From positions 1 to 16,190 of the forward strand of contig JBLHMP010000086.1 in the NCBI GenBank assembly GCA_047623555.1: a stretch of 16,190 nt of DNA. The letters are read 5' to 3'. A program made the translations under genes and the position numbers. The DNA comes from NORP181 sp047623555. Lineage in GTDB: Bacteria > Pseudomonadota > Alphaproteobacteria > Rhodobacterales > Rhodobacteraceae. Shown here one piece after another: positions 6,686 to 13,199 of the stretch. Numbering within the stretch: the stretch's first letter is position 1; each line of letters starts with the position of its first letter. The notes beneath the pieces are model-generated. The model worked only from the letters and a program-made list of their open reading frames with translations, had not been told where the DNA came from and ran no database searches.

Positions 6686-7525
6686 TTAACGCTGGCCACG
6701 CGCCATAAAGGCAAGCCGTTCAAACAGATGCACATCCTGTTCGTTTTTCAGCAATGCGCCATGTAATTTAGGCAAGGCATTGGCGCCGTCGCGTTTCAGG
6801 TCTTCGGCGGTCAGGTCTTCGGCCAACAGCAGTTTCAGCCAGTCCAATACCTCAGAGGTTGACGGCTTTTTCTTGAGCCCGGCGGTTTCGCGGATTTCAT
6901 AGAACTGTGTCAGAGCCGTGGTTAACAGGGCCTCTTTGATACCAGGATGATGCACTTCGACGATCTGGCGCAATGTCGGTTCGTCGGGGAAACGGATATA
7001 GTGAAAGAAACAGCGGCGCAGGAAGGCGTCAGGCAGTTCTTTTTCATTATTTGAGGTGATGATGATCACCGGGCGATGTTTAGCAACGATGGTTTCGCCG
7101 GTCTCGTAGACAAAGAACTCCATCTTATCAAGTTCTTGCAAAAGATCGTTGGGGAATTCGATATCGGCCTTGTCGATCTCATCAATTAGCAGAACCACAC
7201 GTTCGTCCGAGGTGAACGCCTGCCAGAGCTTGCCCTGTTTGATATAATTGGCCACGTCATGCACGCGCTCTTCGCCCAATTGGCTGTCACGCAGACGTGA
7301 AACCGCATCGTATTCATACAGACCCTGTTGCGCGCGGGTGGTGGATTTGATGTTCCATTCAATCATCCGCAGGCCCAAAGCATCAGCCACCTGACGCGCC
7401 AGTTCGGTTTTGCCGGTGCCAGGTTCGCCTTTAACCAGCAGTGGGCGTTCCAATGTAACAGCTGCATTTACTGCAATTGTCAGGTCATCGGTCGCGATAT
7501 AATCTTTGGTGCCTTTAAACTTCAT
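6686..7525 (-). CDS. MoxR-type AAA+ ATPase, 279 aa
   Basis: Walker A GEPGTGKT (33-40), Walker B VVLLIDEID (110-118), sensor-1 ITSNNEKE (156-163) and the arginine-finger region FLRRCFFHYIRFP (168-180) are all present; the short length and the insert before Walker B fit the MoxR family. Such ATPases act with VWA proteins to remodel or mature client complexes in the cytoplasm. The CoxE-like VWA gene is downstream on the same strand. I chose ATG at 7525 because AAGG lies 10 nt upstream of it; the TTG at 7534 would be 1-2 nt from that site. A strong terminator follows. Confidence 0.93.
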   Translation of the reverse strand: MKFKGTKDYIATDDLTIAVNAAVTLERPLLVKGEPGTGKTELARQVADALGLRMIEWNIKSTTRAQQGLYEYDAVSRLRDSQLGEERVHDVANYIKQGKLWQAFTSDERVVLLIDEIDKADIEFPNDLLQELDKMEFFVYETGETIVAKHRPVIIITSNNEKELPDAFLRRCFFHYIRFPDEPTLRQIVEVHHPGIKEALLTTALTQFYEIRETAGLKKKPSTSEVLDWLKLLLAEDLTAEDLKRDGANALPKLHGALLKNEQDVHLFERLAFMARGQR

Positions 7526-7738
7526 GTTTTTCAAACCTTTTGCTGCAAAGCTGTTTGGTGAATTGCCATTCGGGTTGTTGCGCGAATGAACATAAATGGT
7601 CTCGCGGCTTTTAACCCTAGGTGACGTCTATTGTGTAGTGACAATCTCAATTTGGTCGGATAGACGCAGCGGAATAAGGGGCCAGATGTCTAGGGAAATT
7701 TAATGACGGACGTTGTTGGCCATACCGAGGGAGCCGAT

Positions 7739-8161
7739 ATGAAGCAGGAATTTTTTCTGCCGGAGGACTACCGACCGGCCGAAGATGAACCCTTTATGAA
7801 CGAAAAACAGCTTGAGTATTTTCGTCGCAAGCTGAGCAACTGGAAGCAAGAACTCATCGCTGGCAGCCGTGACACGATTGAGGCACTCCAGGATGGGACA
7901 CGTAACATCCCCGATGATGCGGATCGCGCCAGTGAAGAAACCGACCGTGCGTTGGAATTACGCACCCGGGATCGCCAGCGTAAACTTGTGTCTAAGATTG
8001 ATGCGGCTCTGCGCCGGGTTGATGAAGGGGAATATGGCTATTGTAGCGTGACAGGAGAGCCGATTTCACTGAAACGGCTTGGCGCACGCCCGATTGCCAC
8101 CATGAGCCTTGAAGCTCAGGAAAATCACGAACGTCGCGAAAAAGTTCATCGCGACGACTAA
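7739..8161 (+). CDS. dksA: DksA-type RNA polymerase-binding regulator, 140 aa
   Basis: DksA enters the secondary channel of RNA polymerase and, with ppGpp, adjusts rRNA and amino-acid promoter activity. The protein has the coiled-coil body (KQLEYFRRKLSNWKQEL onward), the acidic tip residues in IPDDADRASEETDRA, and the carboxy-terminal GEYGYCSVTGEPISLKRL followed by RPIATMSLEAQENHERR. Only one cysteine is present where enteric DksA has four, so no classical zinc finger can form; single-cysteine DksA is known in Rhodobacter. Two starts have good ribosome sites: ATG at 7739 (GAGGGAG upstream, giving the family-typical MKQEFFLPEDYRP end) and ATG at 7703 (AGGGA upstream, 12 residues longer). The first is preferred from family length. 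Confidence 0.93.
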   Translation: MKQEFFLPEDYRPAEDEPFMNEKQLEYFRRKLSNWKQELIAGSRDTIEALQDGTRNIPDDADRASEETDRALELRTRDRQRKLVSKIDAALRRVDEGEYGYCSVTGEPISLKRLGARPIATMSLEAQENHERREKVHRDD

Positions 8162-8183
8162 GCTGTCCAGCTTATAAGTATAT

Positions 8184-8220
8184 GCAAAAACGCCGGGGTC
8201 TGTTGCCCCGGCGTTTTTGC
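8184..8220 (+). terminator. Strong terminator after dksA
   Basis: A perfect 15-bp inverted repeat, GCAAAAACGCCGGGG (8184-8198), 7-nt loop, CCCCGGCGTTTTTGC (8206-8220), ends in a T5 run; the A5 on the other side makes it able to act in both directions. It ends 15 nt before the monooxygenase ATG. Confidence 0.93.
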
Positions 8221-8235
8221 GTTTATGGACTGCAT

Positions 8236-9405
8236 ATGAGCATTCATGGTAAAAAAATCATCATTGTCGGCGCCGGAATTGGCGGTCTGACGGCGGCACT
8301 GGCATTGCGGGCACGCGGTGCCGAGGTTGTTGTGCTTGAACAGGCCAACGCGATCACCGAAGTTGGCGCCGGGTTGCAGATAAGCCCGAACGGTTCAGTC
8401 GTTTTGGGCGCGTTGGGGCTTGGCGATACACTGGCGCAGGCATCGGTGCGGGCCAAAGCGGTGGTGCTGCGCGATTATCGCCGCGCGGGCGAAGTTTTGC
8501 GATTGGATTTGATGCGCTATGCGCCGGATCAGTCGTTTTGGTTTGTGCACCGGGCGGATTTGATTGATTTGCTGGCGGATGCGGTGCGTGACGCGGGTGT
8601 ACAGGTGCTGTTGTCGCGACAGGTTATCTCGGTGAAGGGTGGCGTGCATCCGACGGTGAAACTGGCGGATGGCAGCGAAATGTCGGCGGATCTGGTTGTT
8701 GGCGCGGACGGTCTGCATTCAAAAGTGCGTTTGGCCCTAGGGGCGGTTGAGCCGGGTTTTTTCACCGGGCAGGTGGCGTGGCGCGCGGTTGTGCCCAATG
8801 ATTTGGGGCTGGTGAACGAGGCGCAATTGTTCATGGCGCCGGGGCGGCATTTGGTCTGTTATCCGCTGCGTGATGGTACGATGGTTAATCTGGTGGCGGT
8901 GCAGGAACGAGCGCAATGGGCTGATGAGGATTGGGCGCATGGCGCTGATCCTGCCAACCTGCGCGCTGCATTCGCCGATTTTACCGGTACCGCAGAGGCG
9001 CTGTTGGCGCAGGTCGATCAGGTAAAACTGTGGGGGCTGTTTCGTCATCCTGTGGCGGAGTGTTGGCAAGGGCCGGGGCTGGCCATTCTTGGCGACGCCG
9101 CGCATCCGACGCTGCCATTTTTGGCGCAGGGTGCAAATCTGGCGATGGAGGATGCCTGGGTTTTGGCGCAATGTTTTGAGACCGGTTTGAGTATGGCCGA
9201 GGGCCTTGCTGCCTATCAGGCCAAACGCCGCGATCGGGCGGCGCGGGTGATCGGCGTGGCCAATGGCAACGCGCGCAAATACCACCTGCGGTTCCCGCCG
9301 TTGCGCGCGGCGGCGCATATGGCATTGCGGCTAGGAGGGGCGCTGGCGCCGGCACGGATGGTGCGCCAGTTTGATTGGCTTTACCGCTATGATGTAACCA
9401 AATAG
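8236..9405 (+). CDS. FAD-dependent monooxygenase, salicylate-hydroxylase-like, 389 aa
   Basis: This is a group A flavoprotein hydroxylase. It shows the FAD dinucleotide fold VGAGIGG (11-17) with acidic E35 ending strand 2, the DG motif VVGADGLHSKVR (154-165) that touches both FAD and NAD(P)H, and the GD motif LGDAAHPTLPFLAQGAN (285-301). These enzymes use NAD(P)H and O2 to hydroxylate aromatic rings; the substrate is not predictable here because no ring-cleavage or degradation genes adjoin. The ATG at 8236 starts just before the first strand (KKIIIVGAG); a longer reading from 8182 would be encoded by the terminator hairpin and was rejected. The leader left after the terminator is only 15 nt, with a weak GGAC ribosome site. 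Confidence 0.9.
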   Translation: MSIHGKKIIIVGAGIGGLTAALALRARGAEVVVLEQANAITEVGAGLQISPNGSVVLGALGLGDTLAQASVRAKAVVLRDYRRAGEVLRLDLMRYAPDQSFWFVHRADLIDLLADAVRDAGVQVLLSRQVISVKGGVHPTVKLADGSEMSADLVVGADGLHSKVRLALGAVEPGFFTGQVAWRAVVPNDLGLVNEAQLFMAPGRHLVCYPLRDGTMVNLVAVQERAQWADEDWAHGADPANLRAAFADFTGTAEALLAQVDQVKLWGLFRHPVAECWQGPGLAILGDAAHPTLPFLAQGANLAMEDAWVLAQCFETGLSMAEGLAAYQAKRRDRAARVIGVANGNARKYHLRFPPLRAAAHMALRLGGALAPARMVRQFDWLYRYDVTK

Positions 9406-9425
9406 GCCACGTCTGATCCAAAGGA

Positions 9426-9438
9426 GCGCCTGCGGCGC
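9426..9438. other. Small GC hairpin between convergent genes
   Basis: GCGCC (9426-9430) and GGCGC (9434-9438) form a 5-bp stem with a TGC loop in the 73-nt gap between the convergent monooxygenase and exonuclease genes. No T run follows directly, so it is at best a weak or rho-assisted end. Confidence 0.3.
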
Positions 9439-9478
9439 ACCCCATATTTTATTGGCATTTCAACCGTTACTGGCGGCT

Positions 9479-10258
9479 TTACAGATCAAGGTCGACCCAA
9501 ACCGGAACGTGGTCAGATGGTTTGTCATAGCCGCGGATTTCGGAATCAATCTGGCAGTCGCGCAGCAGATCCGCGCATTGCGGTGTCATCAGAAAATGGT
9601 CGATGCGAATGCCGTCGTTTTTGTTCCAGGCCCCGGCCTGATAGTCCCAGAAACTGTAATGTCCTGGCCCGGAATGACGGGCGCGAAAGGCTTCGGTAAA
9701 ACCAAGGTTGACGATACGCTGATAGGCCTCGCGGCTTTGCGGACGAAACAATGCATCCTCGCGCCAGGCATCCGGGCGCGCCACGTCTTCGGCCTGTGGG
9801 ATGATGTTGTAATCGCCTGCCATTAGCGCCGGTTCTTCGCTGGCAAGAAGGTCAACAGCGCGGGCGTGCAGGCGTTCCATCCAGGCCAGTTTATAGTCGT
9901 ATTTCGGCCCCGGAACCGGGTTACCGTTGGGCAGATACAGCCCGCAAATGCGCAGCGCCTGTTTGCCGATGACTGTCGCCTCGATCCAGCGGGCCTGTTC
10001 GTCGCTGTCATCCCCGGGCAGGCCACGCTGTACGTCCTCGAGCGGATATTTCGACAGGATCGCCACCCCATTGAACGATTTCTGACCATGGGTTTCGACG
10101 ATATAGCCGCGATCCTCAAACAGTTCACGCGGGAAATTTTCGTCGATGGATTTGATTTCCTGGAGCAGAACAACGTCTGGCTTTGCCTCGTCCAACCACG
10201 CCGGCAGCGCATTTGCGCGGGCCTTAATTCCGTTAATGTTAAATGTGGCGATTTTCAT
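9479..10258 (-). CDS. xthA: Exonuclease III family AP endonuclease, 259 aa
   Basis: This enzyme cuts DNA at abasic sites and removes 3' blocks in base-excision repair. The exonuclease-endonuclease-phosphatase fold residues are all in place: N9 in ATFNINGIKAR, E34 in LLQEIK, Y108 in GLYLPNGNP, D149/N151 in AGDYNI, D220 in IRIDHFL, and the final D249-H250 in KPSDHVPV. Length is normal for XthA (about 260 aa). The ATG at 10258 is preceded by GGGGGAA at a good distance; a longer open frame upstream has no family match. The gene is transcribed away from the repeat-protein gene, across a 368-nt divergent region. Confidence 0.95.
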   Translation of the reverse strand: MKIATFNINGIKARANALPAWLDEAKPDVVLLQEIKSIDENFPRELFEDRGYIVETHGQKSFNGVAILSKYPLEDVQRGLPGDDSDEQARWIEATVIGKQALRICGLYLPNGNPVPGPKYDYKLAWMERLHARAVDLLASEEPALMAGDYNIIPQAEDVARPDAWREDALFRPQSREAYQRIVNLGFTEAFRARHSGPGHYSFWDYQAGAWNKNDGIRIDHFLMTPQCADLLRDCQIDSEIRGYDKPSDHVPVWVDLDL

Positions 10259-10334
10259 GTTGGTTCCCCGGGGGCTGACTGTGCTGTGTGATCTATTGCT
10301 GATGATGTGGCACGAGGCAAGCATTGCAAGCGGG

Positions 10335-10495
10335 GAATCGGTTCGGAAAATACGAATCGATCCAGCGATAAAGTAGATTCTATCTGTATCGATTCGTTGT
10401 TGGTAGAGGTGCAAATTCGCATTGAATCTGACACAATTCCGGATTTTTGAAATTTATTTTGTACAATTTGCATCAAAGCCTTTGGTTTTAGAGTC
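10335..10495. promoter_or_regulatory. Cluster of six GANTC (CcrM-type) sites
   Basis: GAATC at 10335, GAATC at 10354, GATTC at 10376, GATTC at 10391, GAATC at 10424 and GAGTC at 10491. GANTC is the target of the alphaproteobacterial cell-cycle methylase CcrM; one site per 256 bp is the random expectation, and the coding parts I skimmed seem at or below that. Five sites fall in 94 bp. This suggests methylation-dependent (for example GcrA-linked) control of the repeat-protein gene or of xthA. Confidence 0.5.
10352..10397. repeat. 10-bp perfect inverted repeat with GANTC in both arms
   Basis: ACGAATCGAT (10352-10361) and ATCGATTCGT (10388-10397) are exact inverse complements. The 26-nt interior also holds GATA (10367-10370) and TATC (10381-10384) as matching arms, so the whole element can fold as a stepped hairpin or be bound by a dimeric protein. 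Each arm contains a GANTC site. Confidence 0.55.
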
Positions 10496-10518
10496 AAATA
10501 TTTGCGGCAGTTTCTTAA

Positions 10519-10527
10519 TGTGGATAA
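10519..10527 (-). promoter_or_regulatory. Perfect consensus DnaA box
   Basis: TGTGGATAA on the plus strand is the inverse of TTATCCACA, the strict DnaA-box consensus. One such 9-mer is expected by chance about once in 130 kb of double-stranded sequence, so a single copy in 16 kb is suggestive only. It lies 100 nt upstream of the repeat-protein ATG. Confidence 0.4.
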
Positions 10528-10626
10528 CTGGCAGTTTTGCAGCCCTTACGGGAAAGATGGGTTTGCAACTCTACTTAAGAGTGCGAGCGTTAAAGGACGA
10601 ACAACTTAACATCTGGGAAAAATGAC

Positions 10627-11127
10627 ATGAATGCTCAACTCAAAACATACGAAATTGAAGCCACACTTGCCACAACAGACAGTGCAAACCTGCATGATGG
10701 CGGGGAAACCGGACTGTTTACCACCAGCCTGTCAGCCTCTGCATCCGGCGACATGTTGTCCGGCGATCAGACCGGATTTTTTACCACTTCGCTGACATCG
10801 GGACCTGCCACCGATACCATGACCGGCGACCAAACCGGCCTGTTCACCACAAGCCTGTCGCCAACGGTGACATCGGATGCGATGACTGGCGAACAGACGG
10901 GTCTTTTCACCACGAGCCTGTCCCCAACCGCGTCTTCTGATGCGATGAACGGCGACCAAACCGGCCTGTTCACAACCAGCCTGTCGCCAACGGCCGCCTC
11001 TGACACCCTAAGCGGTGAGCAAACCGGTCTTTTTACCACCAGCCTGACACTGGTTAAGACCTCTGACGCCATCAGCGGCGAGGTGACCGGGCTGTACACA
11101 ACAAGCCTTACGCCAGCGGTTAAGTAA
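10627..11127 (+). CDS. Seven-repeat TGLFTTSL protein, possible multi-core precursor peptide, 166 aa
   Basis: Residues 1-26 form a leader-like segment (MNAQLKTYEIEATLATTD, then SANLHDGG). Residues 27-161 are seven units at an exact 21-residue period: [DE]-x-T-G-[LF]-[FY]-T-T-S-L, a variable S/P/T-rich part, then D-x-[MLI]-x-G. TTSL and TG are present in all seven, the acidic residue before each is always D or E, and the D after the variable part is in all six complete units. There is no cysteine, no signal peptide and no membrane segment; the array is acidic and nearly free of basic residues. Candidate readings: substrate of a peptide-modifying system, or a beta-solenoid with one coil per 21 residues. 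No family is recognised with certainty; I have an unverified memory of a Rhodobacterales family DUF6749 in such a setting. GGGA lies 7 nt before the ATG. Confidence 0.85.
   Translation: MNAQLKTYEIEATLATTDSANLHDGGETGLFTTSLSASASGDMLSGDQTGFFTTSLTSGPATDTMTGDQTGLFTTSLSPTVTSDAMTGEQTGLFTTSLSPTASSDAMNGDQTGLFTTSLSPTAASDTLSGEQTGLFTTSLTLVKTSDAISGEVTGLYTTSLTPAVK
10705..11124 (+). repeat. Seven tandem in-frame 63-bp repeats
   Basis: The Thr codon of each TG motif falls at 10708, 10771, 10834, 10897, 10960, 11023 and 11086, an exact 63-bp period without insertions or deletions. Codons for identical residues vary between copies (Gly as GGA, GGC, GGT and GGG; the second Thr of TTSL as ACC, ACT, ACA and ACG), so the copies are old and kept alike at the protein level, not the result of a recent DNA expansion. 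Confidence 0.95.
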
Positions 11128-11144
11128 GCTGAATTTGGACACGG

Positions 11145-11161
11145 GGCGTTCAATGAACGTC
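11145..11161 (+). promoter_or_regulatory. Hairpin between repeat-protein gene and next gene
   Basis: GGCGTT (11145-11150) pairs with AACGTC (11156-11161), one G-U pair, 5-nt loop, within the 57-nt gap. No T run follows, so it may be a stabilising or partial-termination element that makes the first gene more abundant than the second, as is common after precursor-peptide genes. Inference only. Confidence 0.4.
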
Positions 11162-11184
11162 TTGTAAGTAAAGGGAAAACCATT

Positions 11185-12261
11185 ATGTCAAACGTCATTC
11201 AGTTGAACGTCCCGTGCCAACTTCAGGGCCGCACATCCCGGCGCAATGCTTTGATTGCCAGCTTTGCCCAACATCGTCGATTTGGAGATGATGTGTTCTG
11301 GCTAAAAGAAAATGCTGAGCTTTTGAACATCCTTGAAAGTTCGGGCGAAAAACTAGACGAACAGGCGCTTGAGTTCCATCAGGGATTCTATGATCAAATC
11401 GAAAAACGGCTTGGCTTTTTTCCGCAATATTATCGGTTTCTTTTGTCGATTTGTCTGGATCTCGAAGACCTGGGCATGCCCGGATCAAAAGGTCAGGCAC
11501 TGGCCCAATGGATTGCCCACCAAGGCCTCGTCGATACCGAGCTTTCGGATTTGCAACGGTTTGAGGCCCGCCGCCTGATGCTACGGCGCGGCATTGATCC
11601 GCAACCGGATGATACCGGGCTTGAGGATCGGGTGCGCAGTTTCATGGAGCGGTCGGACACATTTGCGATGCCAAACAAAAAGGCCGCCTATGAGCTGACC
11701 CATATTGTTTATTATCTAAGCGAATACGGCCGTTGCGATCCCGAACTGTCGACTGCCGCGATCACCTCGCTGGAATTTGCCGGGTTGCTGGCCTATCTGG
11801 AACAAAATGCCGACCTTTTAGCAGAAATTTGCGTGGCTTTGCGGTTTGGCGGTCAAACGCCATCTCCCGTCTGGGAGGATTGGCTGCAGCGCGAAACCCA
11901 TCGGTTTGTTATTAGCAGCGGCCCGCAGGTTAGCGCGCAGGATGATTATCACGACTTTTTCGTCTGTAACTGGCTGATGGCGGTGTCCGGACGCGATGCG
12001 TTTATCAAAGAAACGTCCTTTGAGCGCATGGCGTTTTATCGCGCCGAACAATGTACTGGGCCGCTGCGGGACATGTCGGAATGTATGTTCCGCCTTGAGG
12101 ATCAGCGCAGCAGTGATTGGCATACGATGCGCCCGCATGTGCAGCAAATGTTAACCGAAATTGGCTATGATATCCTGACCGAAGCAGAACGCAGTAGCGA
12201 CAAATTTGAGGAATTTTTTGCCGGATTTGCTCGCACCGGCCTAAGAGGGGTGGCATTGTGA
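11185..12261 (+). CDS. Unrecognised all-helical soluble protein, 358 aa, partner of the repeat protein
   Basis: ATG at 11185 has a clear AAGGG site 9 nt upstream. The protein has no membrane segment or signal. It looks helical throughout, with conserved-looking aromatic and histidine-rich patches: EFHQGFYDQIEKRLGFFPQYYRF (63-85, shown in part as HQGFYDQ), YELTHIVYYLSEYGR (169-183) and DDYHDFFVCNWLMAV (253-267). The ELTHxxYYLSEYG patch resembles, from memory, a motif in uncharacterised helical proteins near actinobacterial natural-product genes (DUF6895-like); I also recall a Rhodobacterales family DUF6902 but cannot verify either. H65, H173 and H256 with nearby acids could bind a metal. Its place between the repeat protein and an exporter, with a GTGA overlap to the latter, suggests it acts on, or with, the repeat protein. 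Confidence 0.85.
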   Translation: MSNVIQLNVPCQLQGRTSRRNALIASFAQHRRFGDDVFWLKENAELLNILESSGEKLDEQALEFHQGFYDQIEKRLGFFPQYYRFLLSICLDLEDLGMPGSKGQALAQWIAHQGLVDTELSDLQRFEARRLMLRRGIDPQPDDTGLEDRVRSFMERSDTFAMPNKKAAYELTHIVYYLSEYGRCDPELSTAAITSLEFAGLLAYLEQNADLLAEICVALRFGGQTPSPVWEDWLQRETHRFVISSGPQVSAQDDYHDFFVCNWLMAVSGRDAFIKETSFERMAFYRAEQCTGPLRDMSECMFRLEDQRSSDWHTMRPHVQQMLTEIGYDILTEAERSSDKFEEFFAGFARTGLRGVAL

Positions 12262-13190
12262 ACGTGATGGGAATGCGTGCCGCGACGTTGGGCGCCGGGT
12301 TGGTGGTGATCTACACAGCGCTGATTTCATCGGCGGATGCGATCACCAAATTTATTGCGGGCGGCTATGCTGCGCCGCAACTTTTTTGCCTGTCGGGCCT
12401 GATTGTTATGGGCCTGTGCCTTGTTACCGATCGCCACCCATCACAACGGCGGGGTTTTAAAACTGTCTGTCCAAAGGCCATGGCACTGCGGTCTTTGGCT
12501 GCGGTTCTGGCCTCGGTTGGGTTTTTCTATGCCTTCAAATTCCTGCCATTCGCCGAGGTGTTCCTGTTTGTTGGTCTGATCCCATTGCTGGCCGGGCTGA
12601 TGTCGGGCCTTATTTTGGGTGAACATGTGCGGCCCTCCGCCTGGGTGGCGCTCGCGGCGGGGTTTGTCGGCGTGTTGTGCCTGTTTCCGGCTGGAATTGG
12701 CAGCGTTTCCCTGGGCCATATCGTTGCCTTTATCGCCATCGTCATAGGCACGTTTTCGATGGTGTTGGCACGTTATATCGGGCGATACGAATCCAATGCG
12801 CTAGCGCAGGTGTTTTATCCAAACGCGGCGATTTTTGCGGTGATGGCAGTGGTTTTGCCGTTTGTGTGGCGCCCTATGCCGTTGGCTGATTTCGGCTGGG
12901 TGCTGGCCTATGCGGCGCTTTTGTTTGGCGCGCGCTGGTTGTTGGTGGTGGCACTGCGGTTGCTGGCGGCCTATGCGGTGACGCCTTTGATGAACCTGCA
13001 ATTTGTCTGGATGGTGGTTTTGGGGGCGGTATTTTTTAACGAATATCCGGCTCCGGGGACGTATTTGGGCGTTGGTATCGTGATCAGCAGCGGGCTGTTT
13101 CTGGTCTGGGATCAGTTCACGCCAACAGAGCAGCGCAAGCCGTTGTTTGGTGCGCTAACCCTGTGGAATTCATTTAAGACCGACCCGTAG
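12258..13190 (+). CDS. DMT-superfamily (EamA) transporter, 310 aa
   Basis: Ten hydrophobic segments in two homologous halves fit an EamA-type drug/metabolite transporter of the inner membrane; the first half ends in the typical PLLAGLMSGLILGEHVRPSAW signature (partly quoted: LILGEHV) and the second in VWMVVLGAVFFNEYP, the matching repeat. These carriers export small metabolites or amino acids, not proteins. The GTG at 12258 overlaps the stop of the helical protein (GTGA) and has GAGGGG 7 nt upstream; ATG at 12267 or 12273 are alternatives. The gene is probably translated together with the helical protein. The stop is 9 nt from the convergent erpA stop. Confidence 0.9.
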   Translation: MNVMGMRAATLGAGLVVIYTALISSADAITKFIAGGYAAPQLFCLSGLIVMGLCLVTDRHPSQRRGFKTVCPKAMALRSLAAVLASVGFFYAFKFLPFAEVFLFVGLIPLLAGLMSGLILGEHVRPSAWVALAAGFVGVLCLFPAGIGSVSLGHIVAFIAIVIGTFSMVLARYIGRYESNALAQVFYPNAAIFAVMAVVLPFVWRPMPLADFGWVLAYAALLFGARWLLVVALRLLAAYAVTPLMNLQFVWMVVLGAVFFNEYPAPGTYLGVGIVISSGLFLVWDQFTPTEQRKPLFGALTLWNSFKTDP

Positions 13191-13199
13191 TTGGTTGTT

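Larger units (their letters stand above)
10259..10626. promoter_or_regulatory. Divergent intergenic region between xthA and the repeat-protein gene
   Basis: This is the longest non-coding stretch in the window and is clearly richer in A+T than the genes around it. It must hold the promoters of both divergent genes, but no convincing -35/-10 pair stands out for either. It contains six GANTC sites, a 10-bp inverted repeat, a perfect DnaA box, and a small dyad ACTCT-N5-AGAGT (10568-10582). The repeat-protein gene has a GGGA ribosome site at 10616-10619. A 67-codon open frame (TTG at 10422 to TGA at 10625) crosses it but has no ribosome site and no family look; I treat it as untranslated leader. 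Confidence 0.6.

Noticed and set aside
7630..7645. ATTGT-N6-ACAAT dyad upstream of dksA
   Set aside because: Arms are only 5 bp and common by chance; it may be an operator but there is no second copy or other support.
8182..8235. Longer amino end for the FAD monooxygenase
   Set aside because: The extra residues would be encoded by the terminator hairpin; the FAD-binding strand starts right after the ATG at 8236.
10422..10625. 67-codon open frame just upstream of the repeat gene
   Set aside because: It begins with TTG without a ribosome site, is AT-rich unlike real genes here, resembles no family, and covers the GANTC/DnaA-box region; better read as leader sequence.
10705..11124. CRISPR-like or minisatellite interpretation of the 63-bp repeats
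   Set aside because: The repeats are contiguous, in frame, diverged at synonymous positions and have no spacers, so they are protein repeats.
10627..11127. Assignment of the repeat protein as a graspetide precursor or RTX calcium-binding repeat
   Set aside because: No ATP-grasp ligase is present in the window, and the units lack the GGxGxDx(L/I/F)x pattern of RTX repeats.
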